From positions 1 through 42,079 of the forward strand of contig JBGCDP010000259.1 in assembly GCA_045105475.1 (NCBI GenBank): a stretch of 42,079 nt of DNA, in the 5' to 3' direction. The position numbers and the translations under genes are program-made. The notes beneath the pieces are model-generated. The model did no database searches, was not told the DNA's origin, and saw only the letters and a program-made list of their open reading frames with translations. Shown in pieces: positions 1 to 8,742 of the stretch (the first letter of the stretch is position 1; the number at the start of each line of letters is the position of its first letter). Source of the DNA: WTJY01 sp045105475. Lineage in GTDB: Bacteria; Chloroflexota; Anaerolineae; Promineifilales; Promineifilaceae.

Positions 1-1152
1 GTAGCTATTCCCATTAGCTGTATAAATTAGTCCGGCTCCAACAGGGGCCAACATATTCGCCACACGCATCATCGTCACTTGAACAGCACTGATCCGGCCG
101 TAGCTGTCACCTCCATACAGGTCAGCCAGCATCGCTGTGCGGACTAAAGTTGAAGCCCCATAAGCCGCCCCAAACAGCACAACAAAGGTCCATACGCTCG
201 TTAAGGTTGGGTTGAGCATGAGCAGCATAATCGCCCCACCTTGCAACAGAAAGATTCCCACGACAATTGACTTTAAACTGATCCGTTCCCCGGCTGGTGC
301 AAACGCCAAGCGGCCGACGACCTGCATCGCTCCGATGACACCACCCACCCAAGCTGCAAATTCTGGCGAGTATCCACCGTCAATCAAAAATGGAATGAAG
401 TGGACGCGAATTGCAATGGCTGAAAGCGCTGACAGGCCAAATGCCAAAGCAAACCACCAGAAAGTCGTCTCTTGCATAGCCTCTTGCAATGTTTTTCCGC
501 TCGTTGTTCCAGCCTTTTTAAGAGATAGGTCGATCTCGGCCGCTGGCTCACCGTCAGGGGCAAGCCCCATGCTCTCTGGGCTTTTTCGCAAAAACAACCC
601 GTGCAGTGGGATCGTTATTACGCCGAGAATGATGGCTAAAACAAGCCAAGCTTGCTGTCGGCCGAAGTTGCGAATAAGCGTGTCTGTTAGTGGGAGAAAG
701 ATGGTACTGGCAAACCCGGCCGCAAAAGTGATGATCGCTAACGCACGCGGCCGAAAGCGAGTAAACCATCTGGCCACAACGACAAAAGAAGGCTCATAAA
801 GGACGGCCGACGCGGTGAGCCCCAATCCTGCCCATACAATGTAAAACATCGTTAGCGATTCGACTTGGCTAAGTGCAAAGATAAGCGCCGTCGCGATGAT
901 CGACCCGGTTGTCATGAGCACCCGGCTGCCGTAGCGGTCTAATACCCAACCTACCGGATAAGATCCAACTGCTGTCATCAACAAGGATAAAGAGAAAGCC
1001 CCAGTAATTTGTGCACGGGTCCAGCCTAGCTCCGCTTCGGTTGTGGTAATAAAAACTGAGAAGGCATAGAAGATGATCCCCCATGAAACCGTTTCTGTTA
1101 TCGCTAGAGCGATAGTGATCCACCAGCCGTAATAAATTTTTGAAGGTTTCAT
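1..1152 (-). CDS. MFS transporter, 3' end outside window
   Basis: A reading frame stays open from an ATG at 1152 down to the left edge, giving 384 residues without a stop, so the C-terminus is missing. The product begins MKPSKIYYGWWI; the YGW motif before the first membrane helix is typical of the OFA / monocarboxylate-like branch of the major facilitator superfamily. Hydrophobic helices follow in two bundles separated by a charged central loop around residues 190-225. A loop 2-3 signature reads GWVLDRYGSR (about residues 70-80). The gene is divergent from the aldo/keto reductase. It lies on the same strand as the NRPS-PKS genes but is separated from them by the opposite-strand reductase. It could export the assembly-line product, but the sequence does not show the substrate. 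A carboxylate importer is equally possible. Confidence 0.85.
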   Translation of the reverse strand, partial: MKPSKIYYGWWITIALAITETVSWGIIFYAFSVFITTTEAELGWTRAQITGAFSLSLLMTAVGSYPVGWVLDRYGSRVLMTTGSIIATALIFALSQVESLTMFYIVWAGLGLTASAVLYEPSFVVVARWFTRFRPRALAIITFAAGFASTIFLPLTDTLIRNFGRQQAWLVLAIILGVITIPLHGLFLRKSPESMGLAPDGEPAAEIDLSLKKAGTTSGKTLQEAMQETTFWWFALAFGLSALSAIAIRVHFIPFLIDGGYSPEFAAWVGGVIGAMQVVGRLAFAPAGERISLKSIVVGIFLLQGGAIMLLMLNPTLTSVWTFVVLFGAAYGASTLVRTAMLADLYGGDSYGRISAVQVTMMRVANMLAPVGAGLIYTANGNSY

Positions 1153-1189
1153 TTGTGACACATCCAACGCTATTTTGAAAAAGCTATCG

Positions 1190-1195
1190 ATTATA
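1190..1195 (-). promoter_or_regulatory. Candidate -10 box for the MFS gene
   Basis: The minus strand carries a perfect TATAAT about 38 bases upstream of the transporter ATG. The hexamer 17 bases further upstream (TTTAGC) is a poor -35 match, so only the -10 element is convincing. Confidence 0.35.
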
Positions 1196-1277
1196 GCCGA
1201 CTTACTCGTTTGGCTAAATGATGAAACGTCGTAGAATCGATTTAAAATTGCCAAAAACGGAAATCTAATAAACGATC

Positions 1278-2255
1278 ATGAAATACAATCGACTTGGAAA
1301 TAGTGGGATGAAAGTGTCCCAAATTTGTTTAGGAATGATGACTTATGGCTCTCTGGATTGGCGGCCGTGGGTAATTGGTGAAGATGAGTGTCATGCTCAT
1401 GTTAAGCGTGCGCTCGAATTGGGAATCAACTTTTTCGACACCGCTAACATGTATTCAACCGGCATCAGTGAAGAGATGACCGGCCGTGCTTTGAAAAAAT
1501 ATGCCCAACGGCATGATGTTGTCCTCGCCACAAAGGTCAATGCTCAAATGGGGGAGGGTATTAATAACGGTGGGCTGTCTCGCAAACATATTTTTGATCA
1601 AGTGGATGCTTCACTTAAACGGCTCCAGACCGATTACATCGATCTTTATCAGATTCATCGGTGGAACTATGAAACACCTATCGAAGAGACATTAGAGGCT
1701 TTAAATGATGTCGTACGAGCTGGAAAAGTACGCTACATCGGAGCATCGAGTATGTTTGCTTGGCAATTTATGAAAGCTTTAAGCATTTCAGACGCACGCG
1801 GCTGGGCAAGATTTATCTCGATGCAGAATCACTATAATTTAGTTTATCGGGAAGAGGAGCGTGAAATGCTTCCTTTGTGCGAAGATCAGGGGGTTGGGGT
1901 CATTCCATGGAGCCCGTTGGCACGTGGTGTGGTCACCGGTACACGAACCCGAAATGAGAACAAGTCGCATCGATCTCAAAACGATAAGTTTGGAGACTTT
2001 TTATATGGGCAAGATAGTGACTTTAATGTGGGGGAAGCCTGTATGAAAGTCGCGGCCGAACGTGGTGATACACCCGCACAAGTAGCCTTGGCGTGGTTGC
2101 TGAGTAAACCGGCCGTTAGCGCACCTATTATTGGAACAACCAAAATTGAACATTTAGAGGATGCTGTAGGCGCCGTTGATATTGAACTGTCGGCCGAAGA
2201 GATTGCGATGCTCGAGGCACCGTATGAAGTTCATCCTGTGCTTGGCCATTCTTAA
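1278..2255 (+). CDS. Aldo/keto reductase
   Basis: A 325-residue protein of normal length for the aldo/keto reductase superfamily, a cytoplasmic (beta/alpha)8 barrel that reduces aldehydes and ketones with NADPH. The catalytic tetrad is visible: Asp54 in FFDTANMYSTG, Tyr59, Lys86 in LATKVN and His127 in LYQIHRW. Near the C-terminus PIIGTTKIEHLEDAV matches the cofactor phosphate-binding region. Overall it resembles the YajO / Tas / potassium-channel-beta-like branch. The ATG at 1278 follows a weak GGAAAT. The gene is divergent from the MFS gene and convergent with the PKS, leaving only 39 bases between their stop codons. It could tailor an aldehyde or ketone from the neighbouring pathway, but this family is common and the link rests on position alone. 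Confidence 0.9.
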   Translation: MKYNRLGNSGMKVSQICLGMMTYGSLDWRPWVIGEDECHAHVKRALELGINFFDTANMYSTGISEEMTGRALKKYAQRHDVVLATKVNAQMGEGINNGGLSRKHIFDQVDASLKRLQTDYIDLYQIHRWNYETPIEETLEALNDVVRAGKVRYIGASSMFAWQFMKALSISDARGWARFISMQNHYNLVYREEEREMLPLCEDQGVGVIPWSPLARGVVTGTRTRNENKSHRSQNDKFGDFLYGQDSDFNVGEACMKVAAERGDTPAQVALAWLLSKPAVSAPIIGTTKIEHLEDAVGAVDIELSAEEIAMLEAPYEVHPVLGHS

Positions 2256-2294
2256 TGCTGATTCAGCTAATCTTTTCCGCACCAACTATTTAAA

Positions 2295-5200
2295 CTAGTC
2301 GTGGGAAGGTGTGGGCGATTCTTTTGCCTTCACCTGTTTGATTAAGCTTTGAAGCTGGCTACCTAGCGCTTGGACATTGGGCTCTAAAAATAGCTGGTCG
2401 TGATCACCCGGAGCTGTTAGCATTTCTAAATTTGGAATCAAGTCGGCCCAGCCTCGATCAGCACCCACGTGCTGGTAAACGATCCAGGTTTCACTCGCCG
2501 TAAATTGCACCACCCGGCCATCATAGGGCAGGGTGTCATATTTGCGTAATGCTGTCAAAAAATGATGCACGATGTATGGTTCGCGAAACTCTAAAGGTAC
2601 GACTTGCCTAGGGTGATTGGCGACCCAATGCAAAGCATCGGCCGTCTTTTTCGCTTCACTTTTCTTTGCTTCTTTCGCCTTTAAACGTTCGCGCACATAG
2701 CCTGGTCCCCACTGGACCATTTGTCGCCAGTGTTCACCAATCGGTATCCGTTGAGACTCGATTTTAGGATGGAAGCTGTCCATGAAAATGACAAGCGGAA
2801 CCTGCTCTCCGGCCGATTTGAGTTTTTGTGCAATCTCATATGCCACAACTCCACCACCTGAATAGCCACCTAACAAAAATGGGCCGCTGGGCACAACAGT
2901 ACGGATCGCTTTAAGATAAACGGTTGCCATTTCTTCAATAGAGGTTAGAGCTGGCAATGTGCCATCAACCCCTTGCGCTTGCAGTCCATAAAACGGCTGA
3001 TCTGACCCTATATGGTGCGATAACTTTTGAAAGTTAAGCACATTTCCCCCTGCACCATGAATACAGAAGAATGGCATCTTGCCCGCTTTCCCTGCATTAA
3101 TTTGTACGAGAGGGGTCCATTTTTGTTTTGGATGTGGTTGCAGCTCTTGAGCTGTTGGCGCCGTCAAGATTGAGCTGTCTTCGATTCCTAATTCAGCCAT
3201 GAGCCGATCTGCACACTGTCGAATCGTTGGGGTCTCGAAGAGGGATGCCAGTGATAAATCAACATCGTACAGCTTTCGAATACGAGTAAAGAGCCGCACC
3301 GCAATGAGTGAGTGACCACCAAGTTCAAAGAAATCATCTTCGACTCCGATTGGTCGAACTCCGATTAAATCTTGCCACAATGTTACTAGCGCAGATTCAA
3401 TTTCATTGCGTGGTTCTGTGTAGTCGCTGCCCAAATGGTTCGGCCGCTCAATGTTTATTTCCTCTGTGCTTGTCACTGTGCTATTTGAGTCGATGGCTCG
3501 TTCTAACGCCTTGAGGCGAATGGATGAAACAAAGAGTTGAGCTGGCACTTCATGGGATAAAACTGTTTTGAAAACTTCAAGCCCTTCATCTGGTTTGATA
3601 CCTGCTTGGATCATTTTTTGCAGCCAAGTCTCATTTTGAGCCAGTTGCTTGGTGCTCCCATTATTTGCCTGTAATGCAAGCATTTCAGTATGCGTCATGC
3701 GCTTCATCGAGAACCCTTCAATCTCAACCAAAACCTCACCAGTATCAGATGTGAGGGTCACATCAAATACCGGCATTGAGCGGTTAGTTTGGGAACTCAA
3801 GCGAATGTGGCTAAAAATTCGAGTCGGGATAGGCGCATATGATTTTAGGCTGTGATAAGCAAAGGGAACGTACAAGCCTGTATCTTGGGCATAGTCATCT
3901 AGCAAGGGAAGCCCGTGAGTGGTTGCCAAGTCAAGCAGGGCTGGATGCAGGCGAAGATTATCAGCATCGGCCGCAAATTGAGGTGGTAACGACAGGTAAG
4001 CCAGCGATTCGTTATCACCCAACCATACATCGCGGAGATTTTTCCAGCGGTGGCCGAAATCAAGATACTTTTCTTGGCGGGTACCTTGGGTTAGTTGGTC
4101 ATATTCAATATGCTCTTTTTGGCAGCGTGCCCAAATCAGTTCCATATCAAGGTGTGAGACAGCTGGTTTTTCATTGATTATCGAAATGATGCCACGGGCA
4201 TGTTCTGTCACATGTCGGTCTTGCCGACCCGAGACCTTCAATACAGACTCTTTGCCAAATTCATGTGGTTCTAGCGTAATTGCGATCCGCTGTGTCGCAT
4301 CATCTTGCACCGTTAAAGGTGATAAGAAGAAGAAATCACGAATATGAACCGTCTTTTTGTGCGTTTTATTCTGTTTTGTAGTGGCTTGAATTGCGGCCGC
4401 TGCCATCTCTAAATAGCCTGTGCCAGGAATTAAAGCAGCTCCTTGCCGAATCCGATGTTGATCGAGCATCCACAATTCATCAGTACGATAGTCGGCCGTG
4501 AATTCAGTTCGCTCCGCTGAATCAGTTGTCATTTTCCCTAAAAGCAGATGCCCCGTTTCTTCACCAAAAATCGCACCTAAATCACCACGGGATGTGGCGG
4601 CCGCCATGCCAACTTCCTGCCAAACACCCCAGTTTAGTGCCACTATCGCACCATCTTTATTTTTGTTGTGTTGCTGTGCAAATGCGTTCAAAAACGCATT
4701 TGCACCCACATAATCAACCTGTCCCTGAGGTGCCAGAAGCGTGCTGGTTGAAGAAAAGAGCAGCATGAAATCAAGGCTTACTTTTTGTAACGCTTGGTGT
4801 AAATTAATCGCACCCAATACTTTCGGCTGAATAACTTTTTCAGCGGCCGCTAAGTCTTTCATTTGGATGAGGTCGTCATCGATAACACCGGCCGCATGAA
4901 TGACACCGTTTAGAGGGCCAAATCGTTTTTGAGCAACCCTAACACTCCGTTTTACTTGGTGTATGTCCGTGACATCGGTGCTTAAAACGAGCACCTCACC
5001 TCCGGCCGCTTCCATCCGTTTGATGTTGTTTATAATTCGGCTGATTCGATTGTTTGGAGAATGATTTTCCAGCCAGCTGGGCCAAGCATGTCGCTCAAGG
5101 AGGGGTGTACGGTTAAGCAAAATGATTTTCGCTTGCCATTCTTCTGCTAAATACTGCGACAGTGTGAGCCCTATTCCACCCAATCCACCAGTTAAAAGGT

Positions 5201-8200
5201 AGACACCACCTTTGTGTAAACGCGAGGGTGATTTTGTCGGCCGGAAATCTGTTGGCACACTGGGCGAAACTTTCGCCACCCAACGCCCCGTATCCCGATA
5301 AGCTAAGAGTGACTCATCTTTATCTGCCCACAGCTCTTGCATCAACTGTTCTGTAAGCCGCACCATTTCCGTTTGTTCAATTTCTCCGTCATCGCGAAAA
5401 AACCAGCTTTGGCTTTTGGTGTTTGGTGGGAGTGTCACATCGATGAGTCGGCATGTGATTTGAGGATATTCGCGTGGGATTACCTTGCATGGGCCGATGA
5501 GAGTCGTTTTCTCAAGGCAATTTGCATCCTCATGCCCAATCGTCTGTGTGCCGTTGGTAACAACCGTCATTTGGAGCGGCTTGTCACTATCTAAATCTCC
5601 TAATGCCTGAGTTAGTTGAACCAGCGAATTGAAACCATAGGTTTGGCTTTTAAGATAAGCTTTTTGAGCTGGATGTGAACCATCGGCGTGGTAAACGGTC
5701 CACATATGGAGCAGATGGTCCGGTTGTAGTGACTGCTGTATGAGCGTTTGAAGCAGCTGCTCATAATCACTCCGTTGCTCCGGCCGGATAATAAAACTTT
5801 GCCGGTTAATTTGTTCAAAGCGATTTCCAGCACTCACTGTGACGACAGTTTGACGCTGGCCGATTAAATTGGCTCGAATCAGTTCACTGAGCCCAACCCC
5901 ATCACTAAAAATGAGCCAAGTCTCTTGGGGCAGCGGGTTTGGCTGTGTTAAGCGCTGGCGGTCATGGTGCCAGTCAGTTGTGTAATACCAATCATCGATG
6001 TTGGGGACTTTGGTTAAGCCGTCGGTTGCAGATGGTTCGGCCGCATATAGCTCATGTCCTGGCTCAAGCCAATATTTTTGAGTGTCAAATGCATAGGTTG
6101 GCAAGTGGATCTTATTTCGCTTTTCAGTGCCATAATATTTTCCCCAATCGATCTCGACCCCACACGCCCATAGGTTGCCAAGCGTCAAAATAATTTGATG
6201 ATCGTCAGCTGTATTTTCTTTAAAGTGACGCATGCTGGCGGCCGAAATTTGGTCTCGCTTTTTTGCCGGATGAGATCGGACCAGCCCCATCAGGGTTTGC
6301 CCTGGTCCAACTTCGAGCAATACTTGATTTTCTTGGGCCAACAGGGTGGTTATTCCGTCTGCAAAGCGAACTGGCTGGCGCAGATGAGATACCCAGTACA
6401 ATGGATCAGTTGCTTCTTCGGCCGTGATCCATGTGCCTGTCACATTAGAAATAAACGGTATTTTAGGTGGTGACAAAGTGACCGTACGCATATGCGTTTC
6501 AAACGGGTCAAGAATCGGGTCAAGCATTGGGGAATGGGCTGCTACATCAATCTGAATACGGCTAAATGCAGCTCCCAAACGTGATAGTTTATCTTCGAGT
6601 TCATCAATCGCTTCTAGCTCACCTGAAACGACACAGACTTCAGCATTGTTCACAACGGCGATTGACAGTCGACTGTCTAATAGCGGCCGGATTTCAGCTT
6701 CAAGCATTGAAACACTTACCATGCCACCAGCCGGAAGCGTTTCGAATAGTTCTCCGCGTAATTGCACAATGGCCAGCGCATCTGGTAGTGACATGACCCC
6801 AGCTAAATAGGCGGCCGTATACTCACCCATGCTGTGGCCGATCATCGCTTGAGGCTCAATGCCCCAAGATTTCCAGAGCATGGCTAACGCATATTCAGTG
6901 ATGAATACGGCTGGCAATGAGTTTGTCGGCCGTTTAAGAGCGGTTTTTGCTGCCTCAAAATTGTCGGCTTTCGGAAATAGAATATCTTTGAAGGTTTCCT
7001 GAGAGAGTATGGCTAAACATTGATCAACCGCTTGTCGGTAAATCGGTTCTGTATCGTAAAGGTCTCGTCCCATATCTGGATACTGAGCACCACCACCGGG
7101 AAACATGAAGGTGAGGCTTGGCGGAGTATCCGCGACGGTTTGAATGACAGAGCTCTTTCGCGCGCTTGACTCCAACGCTTGAATCAATGCTACAGAATCA
7201 CGTCCGACAATGACTTGCCTTTGCTTAAACGCTTTGCGCCCCAACTGGAGTGTGTAAGCTGCATCAGCCAAGCTGACATTTGGGTTGTTTTTGAGATGCT
7301 CAGCTAGAGCCAAGCGATTGCCTGCCAGAGCTGCCGGAGTAACGGCTGAAAGTGTGAGTAGTGAAATAGCCCGCTTGGGGCTGTCGCTTTCCGGCCGGAC
7401 CGGAGCCTCCTGCAGAATAACGTGAGCATTTGTCCCACCTACGCCTAACGAGCTAACCCCTGCACGCCTTGGGTGATTGTCATCGGCCACCCACTCACGC
7501 AGTTTGTCATTCACAAAAAACGGACTGTGCTCAAAGTCGATCATCGGATTCGGCTGTTCAAAGTGTAGGCTTGCCGGAATCTCCGCATGTTTCAGTGCCT
7601 GAACCGTTTTGATCAGACCCGCAACACCGGCCGCCGTGTCTAGATGACCGATGTTTGTTTTGGCTGAGCCAACGGCACAAAAGCCTGTTTTGTCTACACT
7701 CAGCTGTAAGGCTTGAGCCCTCTGTCGAAATGCTTGGGTCAAAGCCTGCATTTCAATCGGGTCACCCAACGGGGTCCCTGTGCCGTGAGCTTCGATATAA
7801 CCAATCGATTCTGGAGAAACGTCAGCGATTTCAAGCGCTTCAGCAACCACCATCATTTGCCCTTCAGGGCTGGGTGCCAGATAGCTGGCTTTGTCGACAC
7901 CATCATTATTGACGGCCGACCCCAAAATAATCGCTTGGATCGGATCATTGTCTGCCAATGCATCGCTCAACCGTTTGATTAGAACAACGCCCGTTCCACT
8001 GCCAAATACCGTTCCTTGTGAGGCGGCATCAAACGCCCGGCAGTGACCATCTGGGGATAGAATTTCGTTTTCTTGATACAGGTAGCCCCGATTATGTGGC
8101 ATCTCTAGCGTGACGCCACCGACGAGGGCCATGTCACATTCCATTTGATTCAGCGATTGGCTCGCCATGTGGAGCGCAACCAGCGAGGTTGAACAGGCGG

Positions 8201-8735
8201 TTTGTACATTGATGCTAGGCCCTTTTAGATTGAACGTGTATGAGACACGAGTCGTCAAAAAATCTTTGTCGTTTCCTGTGTGTCGCAGCAAAAACAATCC
8301 TTCAGAATCAACCAGCGACTGATTGGTTAAAACATTAAAAGGGTAATAAAGATTGTGCCCAGAGCCACCAAATACACCAATTGCACCGTTGAAGCGAGTG
8401 GGGTCAACGCCACCGTCTTCGAGGGCTTCCCATGCGCAGGCTAAAAACTGTCGATGCTGGGGGTCCATGACCAAAGCTTCACGCGGCCGCATGTTGAAAA
8501 ATGTGGGATCAAACTGATCCATCCCCTCAAGTGGCGCCCCTGCTTTGACGTAGTTCGGATGCTGAATGAGTTTTTCTGAAACCCCTGCTTCACGCAGCTC
8601 CTCATCGGTAAAATGTCGAATGGATTCGACCCCATCCCGTAGATTCTGCCAATATTTTTCTGGGTTTGGTGCGCCTGGCAAACGACAGGCGATACCGATA
8701 ATGGCAATTTCATTGCCTAAGAATTCATTTGTCAT
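2295..8735 (-). CDS. Type I PKS module, KS-AT-KR-DH-ACP-TE
   Basis: A 2146-residue single-module polyketide synthase with a chain-release domain. Ketosynthase: residues 1 to about 430, active Cys181 in VQTACSTS, with EAHGTGTPLGDP and NIGHLDTAAG supplying the histidines. Acyltransferase: about 545-850, nucleophile Ser635 in GHSMGEY; the specificity site reads VAAHS, closer to malonyl than methylmalonyl but not diagnostic. Ketoreductase: structural half about 880-1150, nucleotide-binding TGGLGGIG from 1182, catalytic Tyr1342 in YVGAN; an IDDD stretch after HAAGV suggests B-type stereochemistry. Dehydratase: His1427 and Asp1602. ACP: Ser1809 in LGGHSL. Thioesterase: Ser1959 in GGYSGGG and His2112 in GDHDQ. 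The order KR before DH reverses the usual modular order. It starts 7 bases after the NRPS stop and is surely co-transcribed with it. Confidence 0.95.
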   Translation of the reverse strand: MTNEFLGNEIAIIGIACRLPGAPNPEKYWQNLRDGVESIRHFTDEELREAGVSEKLIQHPNYVKAGAPLEGMDQFDPTFFNMRPREALVMDPQHRQFLACAWEALEDGGVDPTRFNGAIGVFGGSGHNLYYPFNVLTNQSLVDSEGLFLLRHTGNDKDFLTTRVSYTFNLKGPSINVQTACSTSLVALHMASQSLNQMECDMALVGGVTLEMPHNRGYLYQENEILSPDGHCRAFDAASQGTVFGSGTGVVLIKRLSDALADNDPIQAIILGSAVNNDGVDKASYLAPSPEGQMMVVAEALEIADVSPESIGYIEAHGTGTPLGDPIEMQALTQAFRQRAQALQLSVDKTGFCAVGSAKTNIGHLDTAAGVAGLIKTVQALKHAEIPASLHFEQPNPMIDFEHSPFFVNDKLREWVADDNHPRRAGVSSLGVGGTNAHVILQEAPVRPESDSPKRAISLLTLSAVTPAALAGNRLALAEHLKNNPNVSLADAAYTLQLGRKAFKQRQVIVGRDSVALIQALESSARKSSVIQTVADTPPSLTFMFPGGGAQYPDMGRDLYDTEPIYRQAVDQCLAILSQETFKDILFPKADNFEAAKTALKRPTNSLPAVFITEYALAMLWKSWGIEPQAMIGHSMGEYTAAYLAGVMSLPDALAIVQLRGELFETLPAGGMVSVSMLEAEIRPLLDSRLSIAVVNNAEVCVVSGELEAIDELEDKLSRLGAAFSRIQIDVAAHSPMLDPILDPFETHMRTVTLSPPKIPFISNVTGTWITAEEATDPLYWVSHLRQPVRFADGITTLLAQENQVLLEVGPGQTLMGLVRSHPAKKRDQISAASMRHFKENTADDHQIILTLGNLWACGVEIDWGKYYGTEKRNKIHLPTYAFDTQKYWLEPGHELYAAEPSATDGLTKVPNIDDWYYTTDWHHDRQRLTQPNPLPQETWLIFSDGVGLSELIRANLIGQRQTVVTVSAGNRFEQINRQSFIIRPEQRSDYEQLLQTLIQQSLQPDHLLHMWTVYHADGSHPAQKAYLKSQTYGFNSLVQLTQALGDLDSDKPLQMTVVTNGTQTIGHEDANCLEKTTLIGPCKVIPREYPQITCRLIDVTLPPNTKSQSWFFRDDGEIEQTEMVRLTEQLMQELWADKDESLLAYRDTGRWVAKVSPSVPTDFRPTKSPSRLHKGGVYLLTGGLGGIGLTLSQYLAEEWQAKIILLNRTPLLERHAWPSWLENHSPNNRISRIINNIKRMEAAGGEVLVLSTDVTDIHQVKRSVRVAQKRFGPLNGVIHAAGVIDDDLIQMKDLAAAEKVIQPKVLGAINLHQALQKVSLDFMLLFSSTSTLLAPQGQVDYVGANAFLNAFAQQHNKNKDGAIVALNWGVWQEVGMAAATSRGDLGAIFGEETGHLLLGKMTTDSAERTEFTADYRTDELWMLDQHRIRQGAALIPGTGYLEMAAAAIQATTKQNKTHKKTVHIRDFFFLSPLTVQDDATQRIAITLEPHEFGKESVLKVSGRQDRHVTEHARGIISIINEKPAVSHLDMELIWARCQKEHIEYDQLTQGTRQEKYLDFGHRWKNLRDVWLGDNESLAYLSLPPQFAADADNLRLHPALLDLATTHGLPLLDDYAQDTGLYVPFAYHSLKSYAPIPTRIFSHIRLSSQTNRSMPVFDVTLTSDTGEVLVEIEGFSMKRMTHTEMLALQANNGSTKQLAQNETWLQKMIQAGIKPDEGLEVFKTVLSHEVPAQLFVSSIRLKALERAIDSNSTVTSTEEINIERPNHLGSDYTEPRNEIESALVTLWQDLIGVRPIGVEDDFFELGGHSLIAVRLFTRIRKLYDVDLSLASLFETPTIRQCADRLMAELGIEDSSILTAPTAQELQPHPKQKWTPLVQINAGKAGKMPFFCIHGAGGNVLNFQKLSHHIGSDQPFYGLQAQGVDGTLPALTSIEEMATVYLKAIRTVVPSGPFLLGGYSGGGVVAYEIAQKLKSAGEQVPLVIFMDSFHPKIESQRIPIGEHWRQMVQWGPGYVRERLKAKEAKKSEAKKTADALHWVANHPRQVVPLEFREPYIVHHFLTALRKYDTLPYDGRVVQFTASETWIVYQHVGADRGWADLIPNLEMLTAPGDHDQLFLEPNVQALGSQLQSLIKQVKAKESPTPSHD

Positions 8736-8742
8736 AAAGGTT

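Noticed and set aside
212..799. A 195-codon plus-strand frame antisense to the MFS gene
   Set aside because: The minus-strand frame is continuous to the edge and gives clear transporter sequence; the plus frame has no family resemblance and unlikely composition.
2256..2294. Terminator between the aldo/keto reductase and PKS
   Set aside because: Only a GCTGA/TCAGC palindrome with almost no loop is present and no T-run follows.
2295..8735. Trans-AT polyketide synthase
   Set aside because: An intact acyltransferase with GHSMGEY is present in the same chain.
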